Below, one piece after another: positions 23,361 through 34,299 of a stretch of DNA of 64,000 nucleotides. The DNA comes from Clitoria ternatea (lineage: Eukaryota; Streptophyta; Magnoliopsida; Fabales; Fabaceae), in NCBI GenBank assembly GCA_037962975.1, contig CM075673.1, forward strand, positions 161,902,667-161,966,666, given 5' to 3'. Both the position numbers and the translations under genes were made by a program. Each line of letters starts with the position of its first letter. Position 1 is the stretch's first letter. Below the pieces are notes generated by a model. The model was not told the origin of the DNA. It ran no database searches and saw nothing but the letters and a program-made list of their open reading frames with translations.

Positions 23361-26174
23361 TGTAACATCCCTAATATTTTGGAAAAACTTTAATTAGCAG
23401 AAAAATATTAATAATTGCCCAACTGGATTTATTGAGATTTTGGGAATTTTTATTATTAAAAATTGCAATTATAAATGATTAAATGTTGTGGAAATAAGTA
23501 AATTAATTTGATTGGCTAATTACAAAAGGTTAGATGAAGTGTAATTAGAAGAAAGTAAAAATTAGAAGTTACCGATGAGGTAAAAAGGTAAAGCTTAATT
23601 AAAACTTTAAAGGAATTATAAAAGAACAGGGGAAATGACTATTTTGCCCTTGTGCCTTAAAATTTTATTACATTTCCTTCTTCTTCCTCACCTTCACGCG
23701 AGCTACTTCTTCTCCTTCTTTTTCCTCAAGCTGGCCGTGGTTTGCATGCCCCAAGAGGAAGACCATTTCGCGCCAAAACTTCAAAATAATTACGTTTTTG
23801 AGATCGTGGCTTCGAGGTGAGTTCAATGGACCCATTAAAATTGAGTTATCTTCCCCTTTTCATTTTCTCTCTCTAGACAATGGCCATGCATGGAGGTGGG
23901 AGCTTCGATTTCCTACTCCTCTAGTGCGTGGGAGCTTGAAAATGGTCTTTAGAGTAACGAGGGTGGTTAAACATTGTTGGGTTATACGTTTCGACCTCCG
24001 TAGGTAGCGGAACGGACGTCGGAGGACCGAACGGTGAAACGAATATTGGATTCGGAGGTGGAACCTTGAACGCAACGTCTAGAGGGCGTCATCAACACCA
24101 AGAACGAACCGTCGAAACTCGGAATCGAGGTAAGGGGGGTGTTCGGGTTATAATTAATTAGAATAGGTAAACATAATTAAATTGAGTAAGTGAATTAAAT
24201 GCGGAACTAACGAGAACTTACAAGAAAATGATAATCGTATGTGTATGAATGTAAATTGTGTATGATTTGTGATGATTATGAGTACGATATGAATTGAATA
24301 GTGATGAGTTGATGAGTATGGTGGCATTGCGGTGATGGGCTTGACAAGTAGGTCGCCCAATTGATGAGTATGCGTTGTGTTGCAGGCCACTTGCAGCATG
24401 ATATGTGAAATATGAATATCCATGTGTGATTATGTGGTATAGGACGGCCGACGGTATATGCAGCCCCTCGTTTTTGGCTCCCGTGGTGTTTATGCCCAGT
24501 TGAGCTACCCAGTGGTCAAGTAGGACCCAGTGGTTGAGGAGGAGAGTCAAGTAGGACTCAGTGGACCAAGCAGGGTTCACGGGGTGTCAAGCAGGACCCC
24601 CAGCTGAAGGCCGATCCTTTTAGTATCCGGATACTAGGCGTCGATTTGATATGAGAGTCAGTTGTGTTATTCGATGTATTGTTAACATTGTGTAATGATA
24701 TGAATGTGTTTTATGATGATTGTTCATTGTGATTGACAAATTGGAGATAAAGAATTGGAATTGAATCCTTGATTGGTAAGTAGAAATTGAGGACAAGATG
24801 TAAGATGAATAGTACAAACAAAAACTAGTTAATATGTTCCTTGTTCTTAAATTGTTATTCTACATTAATTATGATACCAAACACTCACCATTGCTGTTGT
24901 TTCTTTAATTTTAGTAACCAATGACAGGGAGGAGGTTGAAGCCCCGGAGATGCGTCAAGCTGAGAATTGATGCCAAGAAGCGAAGGGAATTTATGAAATG
25001 AACTATGTGTGTAATGGGTGTTGTGATTTATGTATGTTGAATCTAGATGTTGTTTATGTGTGTTAAATTAATTTGGTATATTGTCACCATGATTATGAAG
25101 TGTTGAGGGTTATGCTAATTTCCTTGGGTTGGATGTATAATGGAATGGAGCCAATATTATTGTTATGGCCAGGTCTTGTCTACATATGTGAAGAGTGAAA
25201 GATAAAATCATACATATGCGCTATTAGTAGTTAGATAATGTGCCAAATGAATGATGAATTTATCCATGGTGTGTTTGGTGAACTAGAAACATGATTGGAG
25301 GGTATGCTTAGTCAAAATTAGTCTCATGTGCATATTTGATTGTATGGAAATGGATGAACTAGGCTAAATAATGCATGTGAATGCTTAGGTTGCTGGTTGG
25401 TATGAGAATCTCCAGTGTTAATGTATAAACTGCATAATTCGCTCGAGCCAACTGTATGTCCGCTCAAGCGAACGTGTCCTGTATCCCCAATATAGTCACT
25501 GGTGTAAATTCGCTCAAGCGGATTAAATCTCGCTTGAGCGAGGGGTAGAGTAAATGGTTACTGAAGTCATCTCGCTCCAGCGGGTAAGGTTCCCGCTCAA
25601 GCGAGAGATATTTGAGGTATCAGAGGTAGTCACTGGAGGATTTTCGCTCAAGCGGGTGGAGCCTTGCTTGAGCGAAAGGCAGAGGGACTGGTTCTGTGTC
25701 TAACTCGCTTGAGCGAATACAACTTGCTCGAGCGAAGGAGGAAAGTTTAGTTACTGGAGTTAATTCGCCCAAGCGAGACATTCTCGCTCAAGCGAAGTAA
25801 GGACTGATAGGTATGAATGTTTTCGCCCAAGCGTGAGTGTGGCTTGCCCAAGCATGAAATGTAAACCTCGCTCAAGCGAGTGGGCACTTGCTCAGGCGAA
25901 GATTCATGATTTCGCTTAAGCGAGTTGGGGCCTCGCTCAAGCGAGGTGCCCCTGATTCCCTTTTTCCTCCTTTCGTTCCATTTAACTAGTTTTTTTTTCT
26001 TCTCTTTCTTCAATTGTTTGATTTAATTGAGACTATTTACTATTTTAAATATGTTTAGTGAAACATAAATATTATTTTGAATCATGACTTAATTATAATT
26101 GTTGATCGTGAAAATTTAGTGTAAAATTTAATCGAATGAATAAAAATAAATGTAAAATGACTTAGGATGTCACA
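23361..26174 (+). repeat. 3' LTR of the chromovirus
   Basis: 2,814 bp, TGTAACATCC to GGATGTCACA. Of 11 differences from the 5' LTR seen by eye, several are C/T or G/A transitions, and two fall inside dyads as CG to TG (25,724 and 25,912 areas). Confidence 0.95.
25439..25944 (+). repeat. Nine paired dyads in the 3' LTR
   Basis: Same array as in the 5' LTR at an offset of 7,517 bp, with all spacings preserved. Two dyads each carry one C-to-T change at a CpG relative to the 5' copy. Confidence 0.9.
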
Positions 26175-27040
26175 AATCAGATGGTTTATGATTAATGTTT
26201 GTTTGACATAACATTTGCATTCATACTCTCACAAGACTATAGGGGGGCCTGTGATGCCAGCCCAGATGGGAGACAATTGGTAAGGCACAGGCACTATGGT
26301 GGTTGCTTAAGATTCCACAACTACCTTTGAGAGTTGGACTCAAGGCCGGCCTGCAACACTTGAGTTGAGATGCCGTTGTCACTTGAAGTGAATGATGTTG
26401 CAAATGGACAAGCGGTTCGATACCGATAAAAAATTAGATATTGATATATGTTGAGAAAAAAATTATACTACAGTATAAATCCCATCAGTAGAGTTAAATC
26501 CACATGCATATGCATTAACATATAAATGTTGAAATTGAAATGCTACGGGATAACTTATGATGATTATTGTTGTGGCTGATGCATCTGTGTGGATGTAAAT
26601 ATGTGAAATGACAATGTTATTAATAATGAATTGTGATGATTAGTTGATTAAATGAAAAATATGATTATTATATGATTATTGTATGATTTGGATATGTATT
26701 ATTATAGGTTGAGGTTAATTCTAGTTTAGTATTTGTCATTTAACATATATATACTCATCCCCTAAACAATTTTCTTATAGTGAACTTAGATCGAAATGAA
26801 GAATGGTGAAAGGCTTGTGAAGCTGTATTGTGAGTCCTTAGGAAGGATTTGTACATATATGTGTATAGTTTTGATATCATACGCCTTGGTTGGCACTTTT
26901 GATACACCTAGTATAATGAATATGTATAGTAGATTATGTATTTGATAACCTCACTGAAAGTTTAATAATTGTTTTGGTACCTGAATGTTTATGTTAATGA
27001 CTTGGTAAGTTAAAAATATATTATAGTATTGAATTATAGA
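26175..27040 (+). repeat. Right part of older LTR hosting the chromovirus
   Basis: Continues the host sequence after the duplicated AATCA. It has non-coding LTR-like composition (GGGGGGCCTGTGATGCC, CTCATCCCCTAAACA), no PBS or pol, and grades into AT-rich DNA near 27,040. Probably a solo or truncated LTR. End not defined. Confidence 0.4.
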
Positions 27041-27059
27041 TATCTCTAGCAAGGAATTT

Positions 27060-27408
27060 TAAAATAATCTTATAATGACATATATTAATATTTTAAATCT
27101 AAAATATTTAATATTTATATTTAATATTTGATATTTATATTTAATTAATATTTTATATTTATATTTAATTTAATATTTAATATGTATATTAAAATCTAAT
27201 ATAAATATTTGATATTTAATACTAGTATTTAATATTTAATATTTAACATTTATATTTAATTTAATATTTAACATATAATATTTAATATTTGAAATTTATA
27301 TGGTCAATAAAATACATTTCCCTTCATATTTTTGTTTTTATTTTTCTTTAGAAGAAATCATAAGGATCTCTTTGTAATTTGGACTAAATACAACCAACCA
27401 TCAAATAT
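27060..27408 (+). repeat. AT-rich repeat A (outer left arm)
   Basis: An array of TTAATATT-type words followed by ATTTCCCTTCATATTTTTG, AATCATAAGGATCTC and ACAACCAACCA. From about 27,110 to 27,408 it is closely matched by the reverse complement of 31,903-32,215, including rare words such as AATACTAGTATTTAA and TATTAAAATCTAATATAA. Confidence 0.75.
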
Positions 27409-28429
27409 TATATAGAATATTTAGAGGAAAGAATTAGTTCTATTAGGTTCATATTTGGTTTTATTACTATTTAATATTTTATTCAAAGTAAAGTTAATTA
27501 AGATAAATATTCAAAGTAATATTCTTGGAGGGTAAGTTTAGAAGTATAACATGATCATAATCAACTCATATTACTAAATATCTAGATAAATGTAAAATAA
27601 TGTAATAAAATTTTATATAAAGGACCGAAAGGAGGGAGTAGTTTTTTTCTTTGTGTTTTTTTTAAAAATGCAGAGGGTGATCTATCTACGGTCTGGTTCA
27701 TAGTCCAAAGGACACCAGATCTGATGCATTTGCACTATGATGTAAAACCAAATTTTTTATTTTTTAATAAAAAACTTTTGAAATATATAGGGACTGATAA
27801 AAATTTGGCCTTTCATCTTGGTTATATTTCAAAAGTATTTTCTAGTCTCACATTGTTTGGTTTTCAACTCTTCTTAGGCTTTATATATAGAAATAGGATT
27901 TATGATGGTAAACAAGATAGAAATGAGGTGGGCTCACGCACAAACGTGTTTGGGCCAAAATATTGGTGCTCACGATGATATGTGACGTACCTTTTATTGT
28001 TTTAAAAGGAAAATAATATCTGATGTAGTAACCATTATTAAATATACCAATTAATTTCTGTTTAAATATTTTATTATGTAACGTCTTTATCATTAACAAG
28101 ATTTAATTGACCAATTTATTTCTGCTATACTTTATTACCTTTTTTTATATAAATATCGTATTTGACTTGCCTTTCTGTGGGTTTGCTTTTATGAAACTTT
28201 GTCTTTAGCCTAGAGGCTAATGTTAGGGAAGCCTAAAGCTAAACAACGGAAACACATAGGATTTGCATTGGTCTTACAAACCTTCGTGTTGCAAAGCAAA
28301 CACTAATTTAAATTTTTATTTAGATTTATGACTTGTAACGTAGTACGGGATGAACTTGAAGTCATAGCAACCTCTTTCTTAAAGAGTCTACGCAAGTACT
28401 CCCACAAGAAACTACACCTCTAAATTCTA
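27409..28429. other. Non-coding DNA, partly duplicated at 28,960-29,130
   Basis: The part near 27,530-27,690 (AAGTATAACATGATCATAATCAAC and GGAGGGAGTAG) recurs at 28,965-29,125, so repeats A and B share a downstream segment. No coding frame is supported. 28,200-28,440 lies upstream of repeat B. Confidence 0.5.
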
Positions 28430-28725
28430 GGGTTTGGTAAACTTTGTTGAATAAATATTTAATGTTTAAGTTTAATATTTAAAAAAGAACCTCGATCCAA
28501 TAAAATATTTGACATTTAATACTCAATATTCAATATATTCAATATTCAATGTTCATATTAAAATATAATATTTAATGTTTAACATTTAATATTTAATATT
28601 TAATATTTAATATTTATATTTTGTAAATATGCTATGTTTCCCTTCATATTTTTGTTTTAATTAGGGAAAATCATAAGGGTCTCGTTGTGATTGGGATTTA
28701 TTACAGCCAACCACAAATTTACCCT
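28430..28725 (+). repeat. AT-rich repeat B (inner left arm)
   Basis: Begins TTGGTAAACTTTGTTGAATA, continues through an AATATTTAATATT array, then TATGTTTCCCTTCATATT, AATCATAAGGGTCTC and ACAGCCAACCA. Its reverse complement is found in two blocks at 30,198-30,255 and 30,655-30,790, separated by a CACTA-like insert. Confidence 0.7.
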
Positions 28726-29252
28726 AGGCATTGAAATTTGTTTATAAAAAAATGATCATATTTTTCTAATTACCTTCCATTTCATTTTTAAAAGCCCTTG
28801 TGTTTTGAATATTTCTGAATCCTTTTCATAAGACCTTTTTCAATTCATTATATACAATTATTATTTTTTCCCAACATATACCCTTATTAGTTACAACTTT
28901 TCTCTTGATTCCAACGGAATTTGGAAATTCATTTCTATCTCTTCATTGATAACGAGGGTAAGTCTAGAAGTATAACATAATCATAATCAACAAATTTAAT
29001 ACACCTATCTCATATCACTAAATATCTCGATAAGTGTAAAATAATGTAATAAAATTTTATGTAAAGGACCGGAAGGAGGGAGTAGTTTTTTTCTTTATAT
29101 GTTTTTTAAGAAAAAATGCAGAGAGTGATATGTTTTCTTATATTTATAACACAGATTAATTGCGTTAATCATATCCTTGATCTCTTACAATTTTTTTCCT
29201 TATTTTGCCGATGCAGATTAATTGCATTAATTTCCCCATGCATGTGGTTTGT

Positions 29253-29262
29253 GTATATATAT
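29253..29262 (+). promoter_or_regulatory. TATA box of defensin-like gene 1
   Basis: GTATATATAT about 80 bp before the ATG. The surrounding AATTGCATTAATTTC block is conserved upstream of the second gene (minus strand, near 44,620), so the promoters are paralogous. Confidence 0.55.
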
Positions 29263-29338
29263 GTCTCCGGGGGGGTGTTGTAAATTGTGATTCCATTGTA
29301 TGCTAGGAAAGCAACAGAAGAAAAGATATCCTGCGACA

Positions 29339-29644
29339 ATGGCTGTGAGGATCCTGAATCCAAGTTTTTTCTTTGGAATTATATGCATGACTCTCGTTTT
29401 GGCTTCTGTTGTTTTGGCTTCAGGTAACAATAGAAAAATTCTCTAAAAAGTGTATGTGGTTATGTAAATGTTAAAAGTAAAGTTGGTGTTGCTTGCAGGA
29501 GGAGTTGGTGTTGCAGATGTGTCGCGTTGCACTGGTGAGGGTGCTTATTGTCCGGATGAAACCAAATGTAATGGTTACTGTACGTTTTGGCATCGTGAGA
29601 GGGGTTATTGTTTTCCAAACAACGTTTGTTGTTGCACCGCCTAG
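29339..29644 (+). CDS. Defensin-like cysteine-rich secreted peptide 1
   Basis: Two exons, 29,339-29,423 and 29,499-29,644, joined across a 75-bp intron (gtaaca to ttgcag) inside a Gly codon. The product is 76 aa. Residues 1-28 form a signal peptide with a hydrophobic core (IICMTLVLASVVLAS). The mature part has eight cysteines spaced C-x6-C-x5-C-x3-C-x9-C-x5-C-C-C. The CxxxC, GYC and final CxC fit a cysteine-stabilised alpha-beta (defensin-like) fold. Such peptides are secreted, and act in defence or cell signalling, but the role here is unknown. The two-exon layout with signal peptide in exon 1 is usual for plant defensin-like genes. AATAAA lies 39 bp after the stop. The paralogue at 44 kb shares the cysteine spacing and the signal peptide, which argues both are under coding constraint. 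Confidence 0.85.
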
Positions 29645-30197
29645 TTTTCATTCATTATTAAATCATTGCAACATCAATAAACTGTTTTCCTCGTAAGCTA
29701 TGTTTCCCTTCATAATTTTGTTTAATTTTAATCCTGGAAAAATCATAAGGGTCTCCTTATGATTTGGACTTATTAGAAGGAGTCATAAATCACAAGGGAA
29801 ATAATAATGAAGTCCAAAATATAACCTTACCACTTGTCCCATGTAATCAAAATTCTCAGTTAAGTGTGTTAACTAAGGTTGATCATGGCCCTAACTTAAC
29901 CAACTAATTCACCAACCTCCAAAGTTAACCACCATTTAAGGTTTGTTTGGTATGTAGTTAGGAAATCGAAGTTTAGAAAATAGAGAAATTTAAAGGTTAA
30001 TATTAATCATTTACATCGTTCGAGACAGTCAAACTCCGTTTGATCGTAGGATATATTTTTCACTATTTACAAACTCTGTTTGCAAGTCTTCAATGTTTAT
30101 ACAAACACACGCTTAATATTCTATAGAACATTTTGTTTATAGGCATTACTTTACCATGGGCTCGTTGCAACGTTTTGCATCATTGTTTATAGTTTGG
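29645..30197. other. 3' flank of defensin-like gene 1 and repeat debris
   Basis: 29,695-29,790 repeats the TTTCCCTTCATAATTTTG and ATCATAAGGGTCTCC flank of repeats A/B without the AT array. The remainder holds the MITE listed separately. Confidence 0.5.
29941..30114. mobile_element. Tourist-like MITE, second copy
   Basis: Starts near GTTTGTTTGGTATG and ends near ACAAACACACGC between TTAA words. It shares internal text with the MITE at 2,773-2,938 (AAATTTAAAGGTTAAT versus AAATCTAAAGGTAATC; AAACTCCGTTTGATCGTAG versus AAACTCCGTTTACCCGTAG). Confidence 0.5.
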
Positions 30198-30790
30198 GGT
30201 CGGTTGTAATAAACCCAAATCACAAGGGCCCTTATAATTTCCCTTTCTTTATAGTGTTTCTTGATTGTAGATAAACTCTTATATTTTTTTTGTGCTTAAT
30301 TATACAGAAAATATAATTAAATAATGGTTACTTAGTTAAGATAATCACTACTAAAAAAAGTCCATATAACGACGGGAAAAATTTGTCGCTAACGATTAAG
30401 AATCCGTCGCTAAATGGTATCGATGACGGACTCAACAGGAGTCCTTTGTCGCTAAGAGTCTGGTTGCTAACCCATCAACGACAAAACAGACAGTCGTCGC
30501 ACCAATTGTGATGGGAAACCGACATCACTAAATGCTGACAAAGTGATGGTCCCTTTTATCATCACCTTCGCCACTGTTTCAGCCCACTGTCACTGATTTG
30601 GGTTCCTTATAGCGACCGCGGTAGCAACGGAAAATCTCATCCGTTGCTAAATGGATATTAAATATTAAATATTAATATGAAATATTAATATTAAATATCA
30701 AATATTAAATGTTAAACATTAAATATTATATTTTAATATGAATATTGAATATTGAATAAATTAAATATTAAATATTTTATTGGATAGACG
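30198..30790 (-). repeat. AT-rich repeat C (inner right arm), interrupted
   Basis: 30,198-30,255 (GGTTGTAATAAACCCAAATC, CACAAGGGCCCTTAT) and 30,655-30,790 (AT array ending TTTTATTGGATAGACG) together match repeat B in inverted orientation. The interruption is the CACTA-like fragment. Confidence 0.65.
30346..30650. mobile_element. CACTA-like fragment 1
   Basis: Starts CACTACTAAAAAAAGTCC and contains repeated, inverted subterminal words (GTCGCTAA, CGTCGCTAA, CCGTTGCTAA), as in non-autonomous En/Spm elements. No right terminal repeat was found, so it may be truncated. Confidence 0.5.
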
Positions 30791-31517
30791 TTTGTCACTC
30801 TAGAAAAGGAATCATTTATCAATTGGTTGGTGTCTTTGTTTGGTAAATTCGACTTTTTCTTCTTTACCTTTATTCTTTCATCTTTTTTTCTTGGCTCCTA
30901 AATCTGTGTCTAATCAAATAACAAAACTTTAGAGAACCTTTTTGTGGGATGGGGTGAAAAAGAGAGGAAAATACCTTGGGTTAATTAGGAAACTATGTGA
31001 AGTAGGTATTTTAACTCGTCTAAATAACATGTTAATAGTCATTTGAATATTTTAGAACCATATGAACAAAATGGTATGTAATTTGGGTATTTATATAATA
31101 ATTTATGAATTCAAGTTTAAAGTAAAGGCTAAAATAAAAATATTCAATATAAGATGATATAAAAAAATACTTTATATGGTAAAAAACAAAAAAAAATAAA
31201 GGTCATTATTTTATAGTGACTAAAATTATATTTAAGTCATATAAATAAGTTGGAAAATAATAAAGGACTAATTTTTAGATGAATTAGAGAATCACAGGAG
31301 GATTGAATTGTGACTTCTTAAAATTTGGTCTTTTGTGGTTTGTGAAAAAATAGAAACATTCTAATTTAACTTTTTGGTTAATAATAACTAAGAGTAATAA
31401 CATAAAATAACTAAGTGTCAAGTTCTAGGAACTGTGTGTCAGTGTCCTAAGGTTCAAGATTAGAGAAAATATTTTGATGTTGGATGGGTTGGTGTGGAAG
31501 TTGGTTAAGAAATATGA
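30791..31517. other. AT-rich non-coding DNA
   Basis: No coding frame, RNA gene or element end recognised. Confidence 0.4.
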
Positions 31518-32340
31518 TTTAAGTTTGGTTAACTTGGTTGAAGAAATATTTAACATTTAATATTTATATTTAATATTTAGTATTTAAGATTTTTAGTTAT
31601 TATTTAATATGTATCTTTAGTGATTAATATTCAATATATAATATTTAATATACTACAAGAACCATGCGTGGGGTGTGAGACACTGCTCTACACCTATCCA
31701 GAAAGTATCACATGCTAAAGTCAGAATTATATTATTTTACACCCTCTACATTTTTCAAAAAAAATGTGAAGAAAAATAACTACTCTCTCCTGTCTTTTTT
31801 TTTAAAAAAAACTTTATTGTATTATTTTACACCTATCAAATATTAGATTTTAATATTAAAATGTTAAACATTAAATAATATATTTTGATATTAAAATCTA
31901 TGGTTGGTTGTATTAAGTCCAAATTACAAAGAGATCCTTATGATTTTTTTCTAAAGAAAAAGAAAAAGAAAAATATGAAGGGAAATGCATTGACAATATA
32001 AATTTCAAATTTCAAATATTATATGTTAAATATTAAATTAATATAAATGTTAAATATTAAATATTAAATACTAGTATTAAATATCAAATATTTATATTAG
32101 ATTTTAATATACATATTATATATTAAATTAAATATAAATATTAAATATTAATTAAATGTAAATATTTAATATTTTCTGTTTTAAATATTAAACTTAAATA
32201 TTAAATATTTATCCAACATAGTTTACCAAGTTAACCAAAAAAAATATTTCAATAATCATTTTATAAAAATCAACACTTAAATAGAAATAAATGAATTTAC
32301 ACTTAAAAAGAAAGCAAGATTAATTTAAAATAATAATACA
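31518..32340 (-). repeat. AT-rich repeats F and D (outer right arm)
   Basis: 31,518-31,660 begins GGTTAACTTGGTTGAAG in plus orientation; 31,850-32,236 ends TTTACCAAGTTAACC in minus orientation, so the two face each other. The part from 31,903 to 32,215 is the inverted match of repeat A. The tail 32,262-32,330 (CAACACTTAAATAGAAATAA) recurs at 43,854-43,920 next to defensin-like gene 2. Confidence 0.65.
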
Positions 32341-33675
32341 TTTTATCCTTGTAGACTTGGGTTGTCCTAGACATCACAACTATTCTTAAGCCACAAATTC
32401 AAATAACATTGAGGAAGGTAGAGGTTTTTTAGGTAGAGGTGAACTCATATGGTTAATTTTTGAGACTAGAAGTTTCTATTTTGCATAAAAAAAAGACAAA
32501 TTTTAAGAAAGTCACAATTCAATCCCCTTCTTATGATTCTCTGATCTACTTCAAAATTAGTCTTGTATTTTGTTTTCTAACCTATTTATAAGGTTTAAAT
32601 ATATTTGGTCCTTATAAAATAAGGTATTTTTGTCATTGTCCCTATAAATTTTATATTGAATGTTTTGTGTTTAGTCCTTATTTTAAACTTGAATTCATAA
32701 GTCATTGATATAAGCACCTAAATGATATGTTAGCTTGTTAATATGGTTCTAAAATATCCAATTGAGTGTTACACATTACTTAAGCATGTTAATATGGTTC
32801 TAAAATATTAATAAAATAAAATCGTTGAGGTTCTTAATGATAAAAAAACTATTTTTAACTCACCAAAGTCACATGTTAACAGTTAATTATGCATGTTAGA
32901 ACCATTTAACAAATGTATAATTTAGTTACCCATATAAAAAATTTACGAATTCAAGATCAATATAAAAAAAATAAAATACTCAATAAAATATAGACATAAA
33001 ATAAAGAAGAGAATATTTTATAAATGCCAAAACCAAAACCTTATTATGTTATAGGAATCAAAAACATATTTAAACTTATTTATAATCGTCCCAGCTAGGC
33101 TTCTTCTACCAACAAAACCCAATCAAGACTTGTACACATTATAATATTTAGATATGTAAATAAAGTATATATCCCTTGTTTTATGATCTAACAGTTATAA
33201 AGTTTAAAATTTGTGCAAGAAGAAAAAGCAAGAGGTGCAACGATAATGTTTGAAATAGGAAAGTGTAAGGTCATTCTTGGGAACTATAATGTATTTTAGC
33301 AATATGTATACAATGGAGGGTATACAATGAGAACTAAATGATAATGAGAATAATTAATCATAGTCATTAAATGAAATTAAAAGATATGATTAATTTAAAT
33401 TAAAAATAATAACATGTAGCCATATTTACCCTAACTTTATAAAAAGTATCCTATCTCTTAAAAAAATTGAAAATTTGTTTCATTACTGAAAAATTGGGAT
33501 ATTATCTTTTAAAAATTTGGGATTGTTTTCCTTTTTTTACACTTTCTTTCTTTATTAAAATCCTTTCTACGACAACAATGGTTCAATTTCAATTTTAATT
33601 ACCTAATAACGACACAACTCAATTCAATTTCAATTACATATGAATATTTCTCATAACCAACACAATATTTTTCAG
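32341..33675. other. AT-rich non-coding DNA with one dispersed repeat
   Basis: 33,316-33,500 (AATGAGAATAATTAATCAT, AGTATCCTATCTCTTAAA) matches 52,090-52,270, so it is a dispersed repeat of unknown type. Nothing else is supported. Confidence 0.45.
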
Positions 33676-34090
33676 TGTGCTATGTCCTCAATCACACTTT
33701 CCGAGAAGTTCCTAGGAGGTTACCCATCCCAGAATTTCTTCAAGTTAAGCATGTATAACTTTGGAGTCCTTTAGTAAAAAGCAAATGCATTTGTTGGTAT
33801 AGATAGTACGAATTAATTCCTTTAAGTTATCCTCGACTGTATAGTTACATACCTATACAATCTTTGGATCCCTCTCATTCTGGTATATACTCGATTCACT
33901 CATGTGTCATTTCCACTAGAAGCCTGACAGGAGCCATTCCTTGTCCGCGCCTATGCACTGACGATCACTCCCCACCCTCAACAATGTCCGAGATGTCACA
34001 TTCTCCGTTGGAAGCCTACAGGACCCGCTCTTTGTCTTTGCCTATGCACCGATGATCACTCCCCGCCCTCAAAAACACCGGGATGTCATA
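33676..34090 (-). mobile_element. Cassandra-like TRIM LTR with 5S rRNA-derived segment
   Basis: On the minus strand 33,690-33,770 reads GGGATGGGTAACCTCCTAGG next to GGACTCCAAAGTTA, matching the plant 5S rRNA phrases GGATGGGTGACCTCCTGGG and GAACTCCGCAGTTA with many mutations. Cassandra TRIMs carry a 5S segment in each LTR. The block also holds a ~95-bp tandem duplication (CCTATGCACYGAYGATCACT with CCCRCCCTCAA) between 33,898 and 34,090. Minus-strand start TATGACATCCCGG resembles a TGTGACATCC LTR end. No second LTR, PBS or matching target duplication was found, so it is probably a solo or truncated LTR. Confidence 0.6.
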
Positions 34091-34299
34091 AAATTAAACT
34101 ATTCACCCCTTAATTTTCTTTCTTTTTTATATATTCATTTGTTGTTGGTTATAGAGAATTTCAATAGAGAAGATAATGTAACTCATAAAGACAATTACAA
34201 ATTTTAAAAAAATCAATTAGAGATAATAATAAAACAAGTTTTCAATTTTTATAAGAGATAAAATACCTATGTTTTTTTACTTAGGGAAGGAATGAGTAT

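Larger units (their letters stand above)
15844..26174 (+). mobile_element. Complete Ty3/gypsy chromovirus (Tekay/Del-like)
   Basis: A full-length 10,331-bp element: 5' LTR, tRNA-iMet primer site, one intact gag-pol frame, G-rich polypurine tract and 3' LTR. Target duplication AATCA is at 15,839-15,843 and 26,175-26,179. Both LTRs are exactly 2,814 bp and differ at 11 positions that I could find by eye (about 0.4%) with no indel, so the insertion is recent. At a commonly used plant rate (1.3e-8 per site per year) that is of the order of 0.15 million years; the rate is an assumption. The element has every part expected for autonomy. Clade is inferred from pol sequence and C-terminal layout. Confidence 0.95.
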
